In this document: in pieces, positions 1 through 6,306 of the stretch | Position numbering within the stretch: position 1 is the first letter of the stretch | Layout of the letters: every line of letters begins with the position of its first letter | NCBI GenBank assembly: GCA_003131925.1 | Contig: PKWC01000211.1 | Coordinates: 1-9,000 of the forward strand | Direction: 5' to 3' | Origin: Alphaproteobacteria bacterium | GTDB taxonomy: Bacteria > Pseudomonadota > Alphaproteobacteria > Micropepsales > Micropepsaceae | Length of the DNA: 9,000 nt | Made by a program: the position numbers and the translations under genes | The notes under the pieces: model-generated | What the model was told of the DNA's origin: nothing | Database searches by the model: none | What the model saw: the letters and a program-made list of their open reading frames with translations, nothing else

Positions 1-70
1 GCCTCACTGTCTCATTGTGAAACTTCATGCTTCCGCATCTCCGCATCTCCGCGTGCCAACTTTTCTGACG

Positions 71-1741
71 TCACGCGGCGGTTTTCATGCAGGCGTCCGG
101 AGCGGCGGGCACAAGGATCGGGATTTCGATTCTCGCGCAAGTTCCCCGGCCGGCTTCGCTCTCGAGGATGAGCGTGCCGCCGTGTTTTTCGGCGAGCGCG
201 CGCACGAGCGCCAGTCCAAGCCCCGTGCCGGCCTGCGGTGAAACTGCGGAGGTCGCGTGTCTGAGCTGCACGAAAGGTTTTCCAAGCTTGTGCAGATCCT
301 CGGCAGGGATGCCGATGCCGGTATCGGCCACAGCGAGGACGAGTTTGTCACCCATCGTTTTCGTGGCCACCGATACCTTACCGCCGGCGGGCGTGAATTT
401 GATGGCGTTGGACAAGAGATTGAGCACGATCTGCTTCATGGCACGGTGATCTGCGACGATCCACTCCGGCCCCGCCAAGTCCGACACGAGGCTCACCTGC
501 CGCTCGGCGGCGAGTTCACGCATCAGTTCGACGCAATCGCCCACCAGCGCATTCAGCTCGAGCTCGTCGCACAGGATGTCGTGTTTGCCCGCCTCGATTT
601 TCGACATGTCCAGAATGTCGCCGATGACTGCGAGCAGATGCTGCCCGGCATCATAGATGCTCCGGGCATATTCACGATAGCGCCCGTTTCCGAGCGGACC
701 GTAGGTCTCGCGATGCATGAGACTGGAAAATCCGATCACGGCGTTCAGAGGCGTCCTCAGTTCGTGGCTCATATTGGCAAGGAACATGGTCTTGGCACGG
801 TTTGCCGATTCGGCCGCATCGCGCGCCGCGGCGAGACTCGCTTCGAGTTTCCTGCGCTGATCGAGACCGGCGCCGACGATGACAACCGTGAAGCCGATCG
901 CCGCCGTGTAAAGCTGGACGAAGACAAGGTGCAGGCGCGCATCCGGCGCCACGACCGTGCCGTGAGGGTCATGCAGAACGCCGGCCATGTAGAATACGAC
1001 GAGAACGAGTCCGAGAGCACCTCCCGCGAAGCCACGCTGGAACGTGACGAGCACCACTGCCGGAAAGAAAAGGAAGCCGAGCGGGTAGTCCGGGAACAGC
1101 ACATTGATGGCAATCGTGACGGCCACGATGCCAAGCAGCAGGAGCGTGCCCGGCAGCAATTCGCGCGTGAAAATCGCCGCAAGCGATTCCCTGCGCACCA
1201 CCATCAGGGGCGGCAGAAGAACCGCCTGGCCAAGAGCGGACGTTATGTACCATTCCATCCACGCCTGAAGAAAAGGCGCGCCGGTCAGCCGGTGCATGAC
1301 GACGGCGCCGATGAGCGCCGACAGCATGGTCGCAGGCCCAAGAACGAGCCCGTAGAACACGCTGAGGGTGCGCGGCTGGGCGAAATCGCGGTCGAGCCTG
1401 AAGATGCGCAGCGGCGCCGCAACCAGGAGCGCCTGGATGAGATTGACCGTCGAAAGCAGTATGCAGCGCGGCATCCCGCGCCCGATGGCGATCGCCGCGG
1501 CTACGTTGGCGGCCCAGCACACCACAGAAATCACAGGCCATTCAGGGCTTGGTTTATGCAGAAGCCAGTACACCACCACGGCCGTCCCGAGCCACACGGG
1601 CAACAGCGCACCGCGGATCCAGCTGACAGCGACGCCTGCGAGCGCGGCGCAGAATACGGTGAGTACAATCGTGGCCAGCACGCGCAGCGGCGGGCTCGCA
1701 ATCAGATGAGCACGCCCAACGGCTGGAAGATCGGCCATCAT
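71..1741 (-). CDS. MASE1-domain membrane sensor histidine kinase
   Basis: Predicted inner-membrane sensor kinase of a two-component system, 556 residues from this start. Residues about 20-295 hold roughly eight hydrophobic segments. Features such as ALGQAVLLPPLMVV and FFPAVVLVTFQRGFAGGALG resemble the MASE1 integral-membrane sensing domain. A short linker with coiled-coil potential follows. The HisKA domain carries FLANMSHELRTPLNAVIGFS, with phospho-acceptor His326. The HATPase domain shows the N box (Asn441, Asn445), the G1 box DTGIGIP (Asp473), an F-box-like KPFVQL and the G2 box GTGLGL. All catalytic motifs are intact. There is no PAS, receiver or HPt domain, so the membrane region is the only visible sensor. 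The frame stays open up to an ATG at 1858, but those 39 codons are rich in AGG, ATA and TTA and have no Shine-Dalgarno. The tandem ATGs at 1741/1738 are therefore preferred, although their ribosome site (GAAGG) is very close. No response regulator is visible; one could lie beyond the left edge. The ligand is unknown. Confidence 0.9.
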   Translation of the reverse strand: MMADLPAVGRAHLIASPPLRVLATIVLTVFCAALAGVAVSWIRGALLPVWLGTAVVVYWLLHKPSPEWPVISVVCWAANVAAAIAIGRGMPRCILLSTVNLIQALLVAAPLRIFRLDRDFAQPRTLSVFYGLVLGPATMLSALIGAVVMHRLTGAPFLQAWMEWYITSALGQAVLLPPLMVVRRESLAAIFTRELLPGTLLLLGIVAVTIAINVLFPDYPLGFLFFPAVVLVTFQRGFAGGALGLVLVVFYMAGVLHDPHGTVVAPDARLHLVFVQLYTAAIGFTVVIVGAGLDQRRKLEASLAAARDAAESANRAKTMFLANMSHELRTPLNAVIGFSSLMHRETYGPLGNGRYREYARSIYDAGQHLLAVIGDILDMSKIEAGKHDILCDELELNALVGDCVELMRELAAERQVSLVSDLAGPEWIVADHRAMKQIVLNLLSNAIKFTPAGGKVSVATKTMGDKLVLAVADTGIGIPAEDLHKLGKPFVQLRHATSAVSPQAGTGLGLALVRALAEKHGGTLILESEAGRGTCARIEIPILVPAAPDACMKTAA

Positions 1742-2007
1742 CCTTCGCCAATATTGTTTTCGGCCCGCCGGTTCTTCCGGAAGATTATCCCCAGCGTTCC
1801 TTACCCTCCGGCGCCATAAGAATGCGTTAAGTATGTCCCTGCTGCGGCCGCGGCACATGGAAAATCATGCGACGCGATTTGCAATATCCGATGCTGCGAG
1901 CCCACCACGTCGCCTGGAATTAGCTAGGTGGCGAAAGGAAACGCGCATGCTGTCGGCACATTTCTACACGATGGATGAAACGACGACGTGGACAAGGCCG
2001 CTACTTT
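1742..2007. other. Intergenic region upstream of the kinase
   Basis: Left part of the gap between the kinase and the NIPSNAP gene. It should carry the kinase promoter on the minus strand, but no convincing -35/-10 pair was found. On the plus strand an AAAGG at 1936-1940 precedes an ATG at 1947 that opens a frame running to 2303. That frame passes straight through the palindromic repeats and then runs antisense to NIPSNAP, so it is not annotated as a gene. Confidence 0.4.
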
Positions 2008-2196
2008 CCTCCCCCGCACTTTCGCGGGGGAGGTGGCGCGAGCGGAGCGAAGCGCCGGAGGGGGTAAGTGGAGTGCCCGCCGCATTCCCCCTCCGCCCCG
2101 GAGTTTATCCTCCGGCTGCGCTTCGCGCGGACCGGTGGGGGGCACCCCGCATCAAGTGCGGGGCAGGTACCTCCCCCACGCTTTGGCGTGGGAGAG
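2008..2196. repeat. Cluster of palindromic (REP-like) intergenic repeats
   Basis: A run of consecutive hairpins. CCTCCCCCGC (2008-2017) pairs perfectly with GCGGGGGAGG (2024-2033) around the loop ACTTTC. GGCGC (2035-2039) pairs with GCGCC (2052-2056). CGGAGGGGG (2056-2064) pairs with CCCCCTCCG (2087-2095). CCGGAG (2098-2103) pairs with CTCCGG (2110-2115). CCCCGCA (2145-2151) pairs with TGCGGGG (2157-2163). A final stem lies at 2171-2196. This composition is typical of dispersed intergenic repeats in alphaproteobacterial genomes. Copy number elsewhere in this genome cannot be seen from the window. It lies just downstream of the NIPSNAP gene and may serve as its 3' boundary. Confidence 0.75.
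2171..2196 (-). terminator. Hairpin 3' of the NIPSNAP operon, possible terminator
   Basis: The stem begins 13 bases after the NIPSNAP stop codon. On the minus-strand transcript, 11 pairs form around a 4-base loop (2182-2185), with one G-U wobble (2174 with 2193). The plus-strand transcript would have a C-A mismatch at that place. No U-run follows, so it is a terminator or 3'-end stabiliser only by position and structure. It may simply be the last unit of the repeat cluster. Confidence 0.4.
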
Positions 2197-2208
2197 GAAA
2201 TGGCCGCC

Positions 2209-2535
2209 CTATTTCATTGGCGAAAATTCCGTCGGCCGCTGCAGCTGGTTGGCGATGTTCTGCACGATCGGCCCCTCCCGTTCGGATTCTGCCGCGACCT
2301 TGATCCACTCCGCGTCAGCGGCGAACGTGCTCCACAACTTTTCGCGCTCGGCCATGCTCTCCCAGGCGAGCATGTAGGTGAGCTGCTGGTTGCTTTCTCC
2401 GATCAGCGTCGTCCAGAAGCCGACCGGCCGGATGCCTATCCTGTCCCAAATCTTCAGCGTGTGATCCGCGAAGCGCCGGAGCAGCGCCGGCAGTTTCCCC
2501 GGCATCGGACGATAAACGCGCAACTCGTAGATCAT
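2209..2535 (-). CDS. NIPSNAP family protein
   Basis: A 108-residue protein covering a single NIPSNAP-type ferredoxin-like (dimeric alpha-beta barrel) domain, the usual length for bacterial stand-alone members. The opening MIYELRVYRPMPGKLPALLRRFADHTLKIWDRIGIRPVGFW (written in part) is the hallmark: a Y-E-x-R-x-Y strand, a helix, then a G-F-W strand. The mid-region LTYMLAWESMAEREKLWSTF matches the family's second half. Bacterial NIPSNAPs often sit beside oxidoreductases or hydrolases, but their biochemical role is poorly defined. It is the third gene of the hydrolase-SDR-NIPSNAP unit, 30 bases after the SDR stop. GGAGA about 7 bases before the ATG supports the start. Family assignment is confident; a catalytic role is not claimed. 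Confidence 0.88.
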   Translation of the reverse strand: MIYELRVYRPMPGKLPALLRRFADHTLKIWDRIGIRPVGFWTTLIGESNQQLTYMLAWESMAEREKLWSTFAADAEWIKVAAESEREGPIVQNIANQLQRPTEFSPMK

Positions 2536-2565
2536 CGGCGTCTCCGGGTATCTTGATCGTGGATC

Positions 2566-3279
2566 CTACCAGCGGCCGGCGTGTTGACCGCCATCGACAT
2601 GGAGGGTTTCGCCCGTCACGAAGCCGGCCTTCTCCAGATAGAGGATGGCATCGACGATTTCATGCACCTCTCCCATCCGGCCAAGCGGATGTAGGCTCGA
2701 GAGGAATTCATGCGTATCTGGCGCATGCATCGGGGTTTTTATGATACCGGGTGCCACGGCATTCACCCGAATGCCATCCTTGGCATATTCGATGGCGAGC
2801 GCGCGGGTCACGGCATCCAGCCCTCCCTTCGTCAGTGCGGCCAGGCTCGCGCCGGCGCCAGCGATCGGCTGGTGGACCATGGCGGTGGTGATTTGCACGA
2901 TGTGACCGCTGTTCCAGGTCAGCATGTGCGGAATTGCCAACTGCGTGATGTGGAAAAAACCATCCAGGTTGACATGGAGGACATTTCGATAGTCATCCGT
3001 GGTGAACGCCGCGAAGGGCTTGCCAATGAAAATACCGGCGTTGTTCACCAGCGTATCGATCCGTCCAAAATGCTCGATGGCAGTATTTACGACAGCTTCG
3101 GCGATGGTGCGCTCTCCAATGTCGCCGGGCACCGCAATCACACCTGGATCGCCTGATTTCTGAATGAAGCGGGAATTTGCGACGACGGCGTATCCGGCGT
3201 CCCGGTAACCTTTGACGATACCGGCTCCAATGCCTTGCGAGGCACCTGTAACGATCACAACCTTCTGCGCGTGGGTCAT
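2566..3279 (-). CDS. SDR-family oxidoreductase lacking the catalytic Tyr
   Basis: Rossmann-fold short-chain dehydrogenase/reductase, 237 residues from this start (classical SDR size). TGASQGIG at 11-18 is the cofactor-binding loop. NNAG lies at 79-82, the structural Asn in HVNLDGF at about 104, VAPG near 176 and VDGG near the C terminus. The active site is atypical. The usual Ser is replaced by Thr (ITTA, Thr131/132). In the stretch ASLAALTKGGL the Lys (151) is present, but Ala147 sits where the catalytic Tyr of Y-x-x-x-K belongs. I recall similar LASLTKGGL-type SDRs, so this may be a subfamily trait rather than a mutation. The cofactor and substrate are unknown. An in-frame ATG at 3303 would overlap the hydrolase gene by 17 bases; the ATG at 3279 is preferred because it lies 7 bases after the hydrolase stop and gives a normal SDR N terminus. 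Neither start has a good Shine-Dalgarno. Probably co-transcribed with the hydrolase and perhaps translationally coupled to it. Confidence 0.88.
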   Translation of the reverse strand: MTHAQKVVIVTGASQGIGAGIVKGYRDAGYAVVANSRFIQKSGDPGVIAVPGDIGERTIAEAVVNTAIEHFGRIDTLVNNAGIFIGKPFAAFTTDDYRNVLHVNLDGFFHITQLAIPHMLTWNSGHIVQITTAMVHQPIAGAGASLAALTKGGLDAVTRALAIEYAKDGIRVNAVAPGIIKTPMHAPDTHEFLSSLHPLGRMGEVHEIVDAILYLEKAGFVTGETLHVDGGQHAGRW

Positions 3280-3286
3280 GCTAAAT

Positions 3287-4129
3287 TTACTTTGACCGGT
3301 CATTGCGAATGAACGCGAGGAGGTCGCGATTGATAACGTCCGCGTGGGTGGTCGCCATGCCGTGCGAGTAACCGGGATAGGTCTTCAGCGTGCCGTTCCT
3401 GAGAAGCTTGATTGAGAGCAAGGACGAATCGGCGATCGGCACAATCTGGTCGTCCTCGCCGTGCAGGACGAGCACGGGCACTTGAATCGCGCGAAGATCG
3501 TCGGTGAAGTCGGTTTCGGAGAAGGCTTTGACACAGTCATAGTGAGCCTTGATCCCACCCATCATGCCCTGGCGCCACCAATTGCGAATCACGCCCTGGG
3601 AAACCTGCGCGCCGGAACGATTGAAACCGTAGAAGGGACCAGAGGGGACATCGAGAAAGAACACGGCGCGGTTGCTGGCGATCGCCGCGCGGAACTGGTC
3701 GAACACCTCCAACGGCAGCCCGCCCGGATTCGATGCCGATATGAGCATCACCGGAGGAACCGCGCCGATAAGGACCGCTTTGGCGACACGACCGGGTTTT
3801 GCGCGGGCCACGTAACGCGTGACTTCGCCGCCGCCCATCGAATGGCCGACATGGATCGCATTCCGCAGCTCGAGTGCCTCGACCAACTCGGTGACGTCGG
3901 TCACGAAACCATCCATTTCGTAGCCGCCAGCCGACTGATCCGAGCGGCCATGTCCGCGTCGATCGTGCGCGACGACCCGGAAGCCTTGCTGCAGGAAGAA
4001 CAACATCTGTTGGTCCCACTCGTCGGAGCTCAGCGGCCATCCGTGATGGAAGACGATTGCCGAAGCGGTCTTGGGGCCCCAATCCTTGTAGAAGATCCGG
4101 GTGCCGTCCTTGGTGGTGATCATGCTCAT
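3287..4129 (-). CDS. Alpha/beta hydrolase, non-heme chloroperoxidase/arylesterase-like
   Basis: A 280-residue alpha/beta-hydrolase matching the length and motifs of cofactor-free haloperoxidases and aryl esterases. FHHGWPLSSDEW (27-38) is the oxyanion-hole region and HDRRGHGRSD (55-64) follows it. The nucleophile elbow is GHSMGG with Ser97. The acid is Asp227 in HGEDDQIVP and the base is His256 in GYSHGM, so the catalytic triad is complete. These enzymes hydrolyse esters or lactones and can show perhydrolase activity in vitro; the natural substrate cannot be read from sequence. There is no signal peptide, so it is cytoplasmic. GGAAAGG ends six bases before the ATG at 4129 and supports this start; a second ATG lies two codons later. 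It is the first gene of the minus-strand unit and is divergent from the LysR regulator, which is probably its controller. Confidence 0.92.
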   Translation of the reverse strand: MSMITTKDGTRIFYKDWGPKTASAIVFHHGWPLSSDEWDQQMLFFLQQGFRVVAHDRRGHGRSDQSAGGYEMDGFVTDVTELVEALELRNAIHVGHSMGGGEVTRYVARAKPGRVAKAVLIGAVPPVMLISASNPGGLPLEVFDQFRAAIASNRAVFFLDVPSGPFYGFNRSGAQVSQGVIRNWWRQGMMGGIKAHYDCVKAFSETDFTDDLRAIQVPVLVLHGEDDQIVPIADSSLLSIKLLRNGTLKTYPGYSHGMATTHADVINRDLLAFIRNDRSK

Positions 4130-4337
4130 GTCATACCTTTCCGCTTAACGGGAATATGCCGGCTGCGCCGGAATTGATGATTCTTCGCGCCAGGCTTTCG
4201 CTCCGGTACCGGCTACATAGGTCGGACCGAAAAACCGCTGAAGTGACATTCGCTGGAAGGCACTCTTCCCGGATTCGCAACAGTCGTTGTGAGGCCGCTG
4301 GAGCGGTGGTAACTTCCCGAGTTGCGGGAGGCGTTTC
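4130..4337. promoter_or_regulatory. Divergent promoter/operator region, hydrolase operon and LysR gene
   Basis: A 208-bp spacer between two divergent starts. It holds several short dyads: CCGGC/GCCGG around TGC (4159-4171), the perfect palindrome CCGGTACCGG (4203-4212), TCGGACCGA (4222-4230) and TCCCG/CGGGA around AGTTG (4315-4329). The last overlaps the LysR gene's ribosome site, GGGAGG at 4326-4331. LysR-family proteins usually bind such a spacer, activating one side and repressing themselves. I could not single out a convincing T-N11-A box or a clear -35/-10 pair, so the exact operator is unassigned. Confidence 0.5.
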
Positions 4338-5270
4338 ATGGATCGCATTGAGGCGATAACCGTCTTCCTCACGGCCCTCGACGAAGGCAGCCTCGCCGCT
4401 GCCGCCCGGCGCCTCAAACGATCGCCAGCTTCCATCAGCCGGGCGCTCGCCTTCCTGGAAGCGCATGTGGGGGCCGAGTTGCTCCACAGGACAACGCGCT
4501 CCATGGTGTTGAGTGAGGCGGGTGAGCGCTACGCGACCGTGTGCCGCCGCATTCTGGCCGAACTCGAGAAAGCAGAAGCCCTTGCCGGTGGCGAGCAGGC
4601 CGCACCGAGGGGGATACTTTCCATCTCCGCTCCGCCGATCAGCGGAGAGGATGCGTTGCGGCCGATCCTCGACGACTTTCTGGATGCCTATCCGATGGTG
4701 TCGGCGCGCCTCTTGCTGTTGGACCGTCCCGTAAACCTCATCGAGGAAGGCATTGACGTGGCAATGCGCATCGCCGAACTCCCGGACTCGTCTCTGATCG
4801 CAACGCGCATCGGAACCGAAGTCCGCCGCGTCGTGGTCGGCTCACCCGGTTACCTGTCGCGCCATCCACGGATTACCGAACCAGCAGATCTCGCTCAGCA
4901 TGAAATCATTGCCTTCACGAATTTCGGCATCGATTCGTGGAGTTTCGCTCCGGCTGCAGGCTCCAGGGTGCCGCGCATTGTGCATTTTAGTCCGCGAATA
5001 ACGGTCAACACGGTGCGGGCGGCTCGTGCGTCCGCCATCAGGGGGCGCGGCCTGACTCGCCTTTACTCCTATCACATCGCGGAAGCCGTCCGAGGCGGCG
5101 AGTTGCAGGTCGTGCTGGCGAATGCGGAACATCCTCCGGTTCCTGCCCATTTGCTGACGCCCAACGGCCGCATATCGGTGCCCAAGGTCAGGGCCTTTAT
5201 CGACTTCGCGGCGCCGCGGCTGCGATCGGTGTTTTCACACCTCGCGATGGAAGCCCGCACGCTTCGGTAG
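4338..5270 (+). CDS. LysR-type transcriptional regulator (CrgA-like)
   Basis: DNA-binding regulator of 310 residues, the normal LysR length. The N-terminal winged helix-turn-helix covers about 1-60, with the recognition segment in SLAAAARRLKRSPASISRAL (18-37) and the following LLHRTTRSMVLSEAGERY. A linker helix spans about 61-88. The effector-binding periplasmic-binding-protein-like domain covers about 91-300 (ILSISAPPISGEDALRPIL, LIEEGIDVAMRIAEL, RRVVVGSPGYLSRHP). The wording is closest to the CrgA-like LysR group as I know it. The start is well supported by GGGAGG six bases upstream. It diverges from the hydrolase-SDR-NIPSNAP unit, which suggests it regulates that unit in response to a small molecule, perhaps the hydrolase substrate. 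That link is inferred from position only. Confidence 0.93.
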   Translation: MDRIEAITVFLTALDEGSLAAAARRLKRSPASISRALAFLEAHVGAELLHRTTRSMVLSEAGERYATVCRRILAELEKAEALAGGEQAAPRGILSISAPPISGEDALRPILDDFLDAYPMVSARLLLLDRPVNLIEEGIDVAMRIAELPDSSLIATRIGTEVRRVVVGSPGYLSRHPRITEPADLAQHEIIAFTNFGIDSWSFAPAAGSRVPRIVHFSPRITVNTVRAARASAIRGRGLTRLYSYHIAEAVRGGELQVVLANAEHPPVPAHLLTPNGRISVPKVRAFIDFAAPRLRSVFSHLAMEARTLR

Positions 5271-5304
5271 CTGCGCCGCTCAAGCCATTCCTCGCGCGAG
5301 CTGT

Positions 5305-5341
5305 AGGTTCCTCCTCCGCGCTTCGCGCGGAGGAGGAACCT
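5305..5341. terminator. Perfect 17-bp hairpin between convergent genes
   Basis: The arms 5305-5321 and 5325-5341 are exact reverse complements (AGGTTCCTCCTCCGCGC on the left) around a TTC loop. It begins 34 bases after the LysR stop and lies 80 bases from the VOC stop, so it could end transcription from either side. No T-run flanks it, which argues against a standard intrinsic terminator. Its stem resembles the palindromes at 2008-2033, so it may be a member of the same repeat family. Confidence 0.5.
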
Positions 5342-5363
5342 GTGCGGTGCCCGTCGATAATGG

Positions 5364-5404
5364 ATTAACTGTCCCCGTATTCTCCGTATTCTCCTTATTC
5401 TCCT
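5364..5404. repeat. Short tandem repeat next to an ATTAACTGTCCCCG motif
   Basis: Three 9-bp units run in tandem: CCGTATTCT (5375-5383), CCGTATTCT (5384-5392) and CCTTATTCT (5393-5401), followed by CC. They directly follow ATTAACTGTCCCCG (5364-5377). I recall motifs of the type GGGGACAGTTAAT as scattered intergenic repeats in proteobacteria; the link is from memory and tentative. The stretch lies between the hairpin and the VOC stop and is noncoding. Confidence 0.45.
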
Positions 5405-5420
5405 GTCGCTCGATGGAGGG

Positions 5421-5810
5421 CTACGGCGTATTGAGCGCGCTGATGCTGACGTAGTAACCGTCAAGGTCTCGGAGCGAAAACTCCATGGTTCCAGTGCTGG
5501 GATTCACATGTGGCTCTTCTTCCAGCCGGCTGACGAGCGCGCGCGCCCTTGGCAAAGCTTCGTCAAAGTTATCGACTCGGAAAAACAAGAGGAGGCCGTT
5601 GCCAGGCTTGGCATAATGGGGGCTCGTCAGCGAGGGATGCTCGTGCGCACCCCACTGGTGGAGACAAAGCAAGACTGTTCCATCCGAGTCGACGATTTGC
5701 CCGAAGTCGTCGTGGGCAGGAGCCGTCTCCGGCAGGCCAAGTAGCGACTGGTACCACGTGAAGCTCCGGGACACGTCAGCTACGCCAATGATCGTCCACG
5801 TGCGCTTCAT
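5421..5810 (-). CDS. VOC family (glyoxalase/bleomycin-resistance fold) protein
   Basis: A 129-residue protein with the two beta-alpha-beta-beta-beta modules of the vicinal oxygen chelate fold. The first module is TIIGVADVSRSFTWYQSLLGLPE. The second includes LLLFFRVDNFDEALPRARAL, then EEEPHVNPSTGTMEFSLRDLDGYYVSISA (written in part), where the C-terminal E-F-S-L-R-D-x-D-G-Y-Y pattern is characteristic. Glu110 is the conventional second-module metal-ligand position. The first-module ligand position is occupied by a hydrophobic residue, so metal chemistry is uncertain. Such proteins range from dioxygenases and lyases to antibiotic-binding proteins, and no substrate can be assigned. It appears to be a single-gene unit, convergent with the LysR gene and divergent from the exported protein at 6307. 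The ribosome site is weak (AGAAG). Confidence 0.88.
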   Translation of the reverse strand: MKRTWTIIGVADVSRSFTWYQSLLGLPETAPAHDDFGQIVDSDGTVLLCLHQWGAHEHPSLTSPHYAKPGNGLLLFFRVDNFDEALPRARALVSRLEEEPHVNPSTGTMEFSLRDLDGYYVSISALNTP

Positions 5811-5996
5811 AGGTTCTTCTGCGATCTAACAATCATGAGATTGATCCCTGAACGATGCAATTGGCAACAATTGATTTCAGCCGAATGTCGGCTCTTGGCA
5901 CATAGCGTCAGTTCGCTGCGATGCGGAATTTGGTCCGATATCGGGGCATAGCGGACTCTGGCAAGCCGTCCGTCCGGCAGATTTATGGGTTCACGG
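5811..5996. promoter_or_regulatory. Upstream region of the VOC gene with paired inverted repeats
   Basis: Noncoding. Two short dyads sit 20-63 bases upstream of the VOC start: CAATC ATGA GATTG (5830-5843) and CAATTG GCAA CAATTG (5858-5873). On the minus strand the second overlaps TTGCCA, a possible -35 hexamer, with no good -10 at the right distance. The two dyads may be operator sites, but no regulator is identified. The rest up to the repeat element shows nothing recognisable. Confidence 0.3.
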
Positions 5997-6146
5997 CCTA
6001 AAGCGTGTCATCCCGGCCGACGCGTGATCCCCGCTTTCGCGGGGAGAGAGCCGGGACCCAGCTCCGTGAAGAAATTCCCTAAGCACTGCTTCTGGGTTCT
6101 CCCCCGGTTAAACCGGGGGATCATCGCGGGAATGACACTCTTTAGG
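5997..6146. mobile_element. MITE-like palindromic repeat element, about 150 bp
   Basis: The ends are inverted repeats. The left end CCTAAAGCGTGTCATCCC (5997-6014) matches the complement of the right end GGGAATGACACTCTTTAGG (6128-6146) with one mismatch and one extra base. Inside are nested stems: CCCCGC TTTC GCGGGG (6029-6044), ACCCAG/CTGGGT (6056-6061 with 6092-6097) and TCCCCCGGTT/AACCGGGGGA (6100-6120). There is no ORF, so any movement would need an outside transposase. The GTGTCATCCCGGCC...GCCGGGACCCAG wording is familiar from dispersed alphaproteobacterial intergenic repeats. No target-site duplication is evident. Confidence 0.7.
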
Positions 6147-6306
6147 GCGCAGCGGCGAAGACTTTCATCGCATCTATGCCGTCCATCGATTATTCCGCAT
6201 TCTGCAACAAAGCACGCCGCGGGATGGGCATTCAGAGTTGTCTTTCGCGCATCTAGATACTCCCGACGAGGCAGGCAGCCCCGCATTCAGGAGGAAACAC
6301 CACACC

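Noticed and set aside
33..54. Two tandem CCGCATCT units downstream of the kinase
   Set aside because: Only two copies of an 8-base unit; too little to call a functional repeat.
257..1819. Long plus-strand open frame (520 codons) opposite the kinase gene
   Set aside because: Its translation is charged, low-complexity and lacks domain motifs; the opposite strand encodes a complete kinase with all catalytic boxes. It is an antisense shadow of GC-rich codons.
2008..2196. CRISPR-like array of repeated stems
   Set aside because: The stems differ in sequence and there are no regularly spaced identical repeats or spacers.
1947..2303. Plus-strand frame with AAAGG before the ATG, starting MLSAHFYTMDE
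   Set aside because: It runs through consecutive palindromic repeats and then antisense to NIPSNAP, so the openness reflects repeat composition rather than a gene.
3461..4177. Plus-strand open frame opposite the alpha/beta hydrolase
   Set aside because: The minus strand carries the full catalytic triad and a good ribosome site; the plus frame has no recognisable motif.
4130..4337. Canonical T-N11-A LysR box
   Set aside because: The dyads present (CCGGTACCGG, TCGGACCGA) do not carry T and A at the required 11-base spacing, so no specific operator is called.
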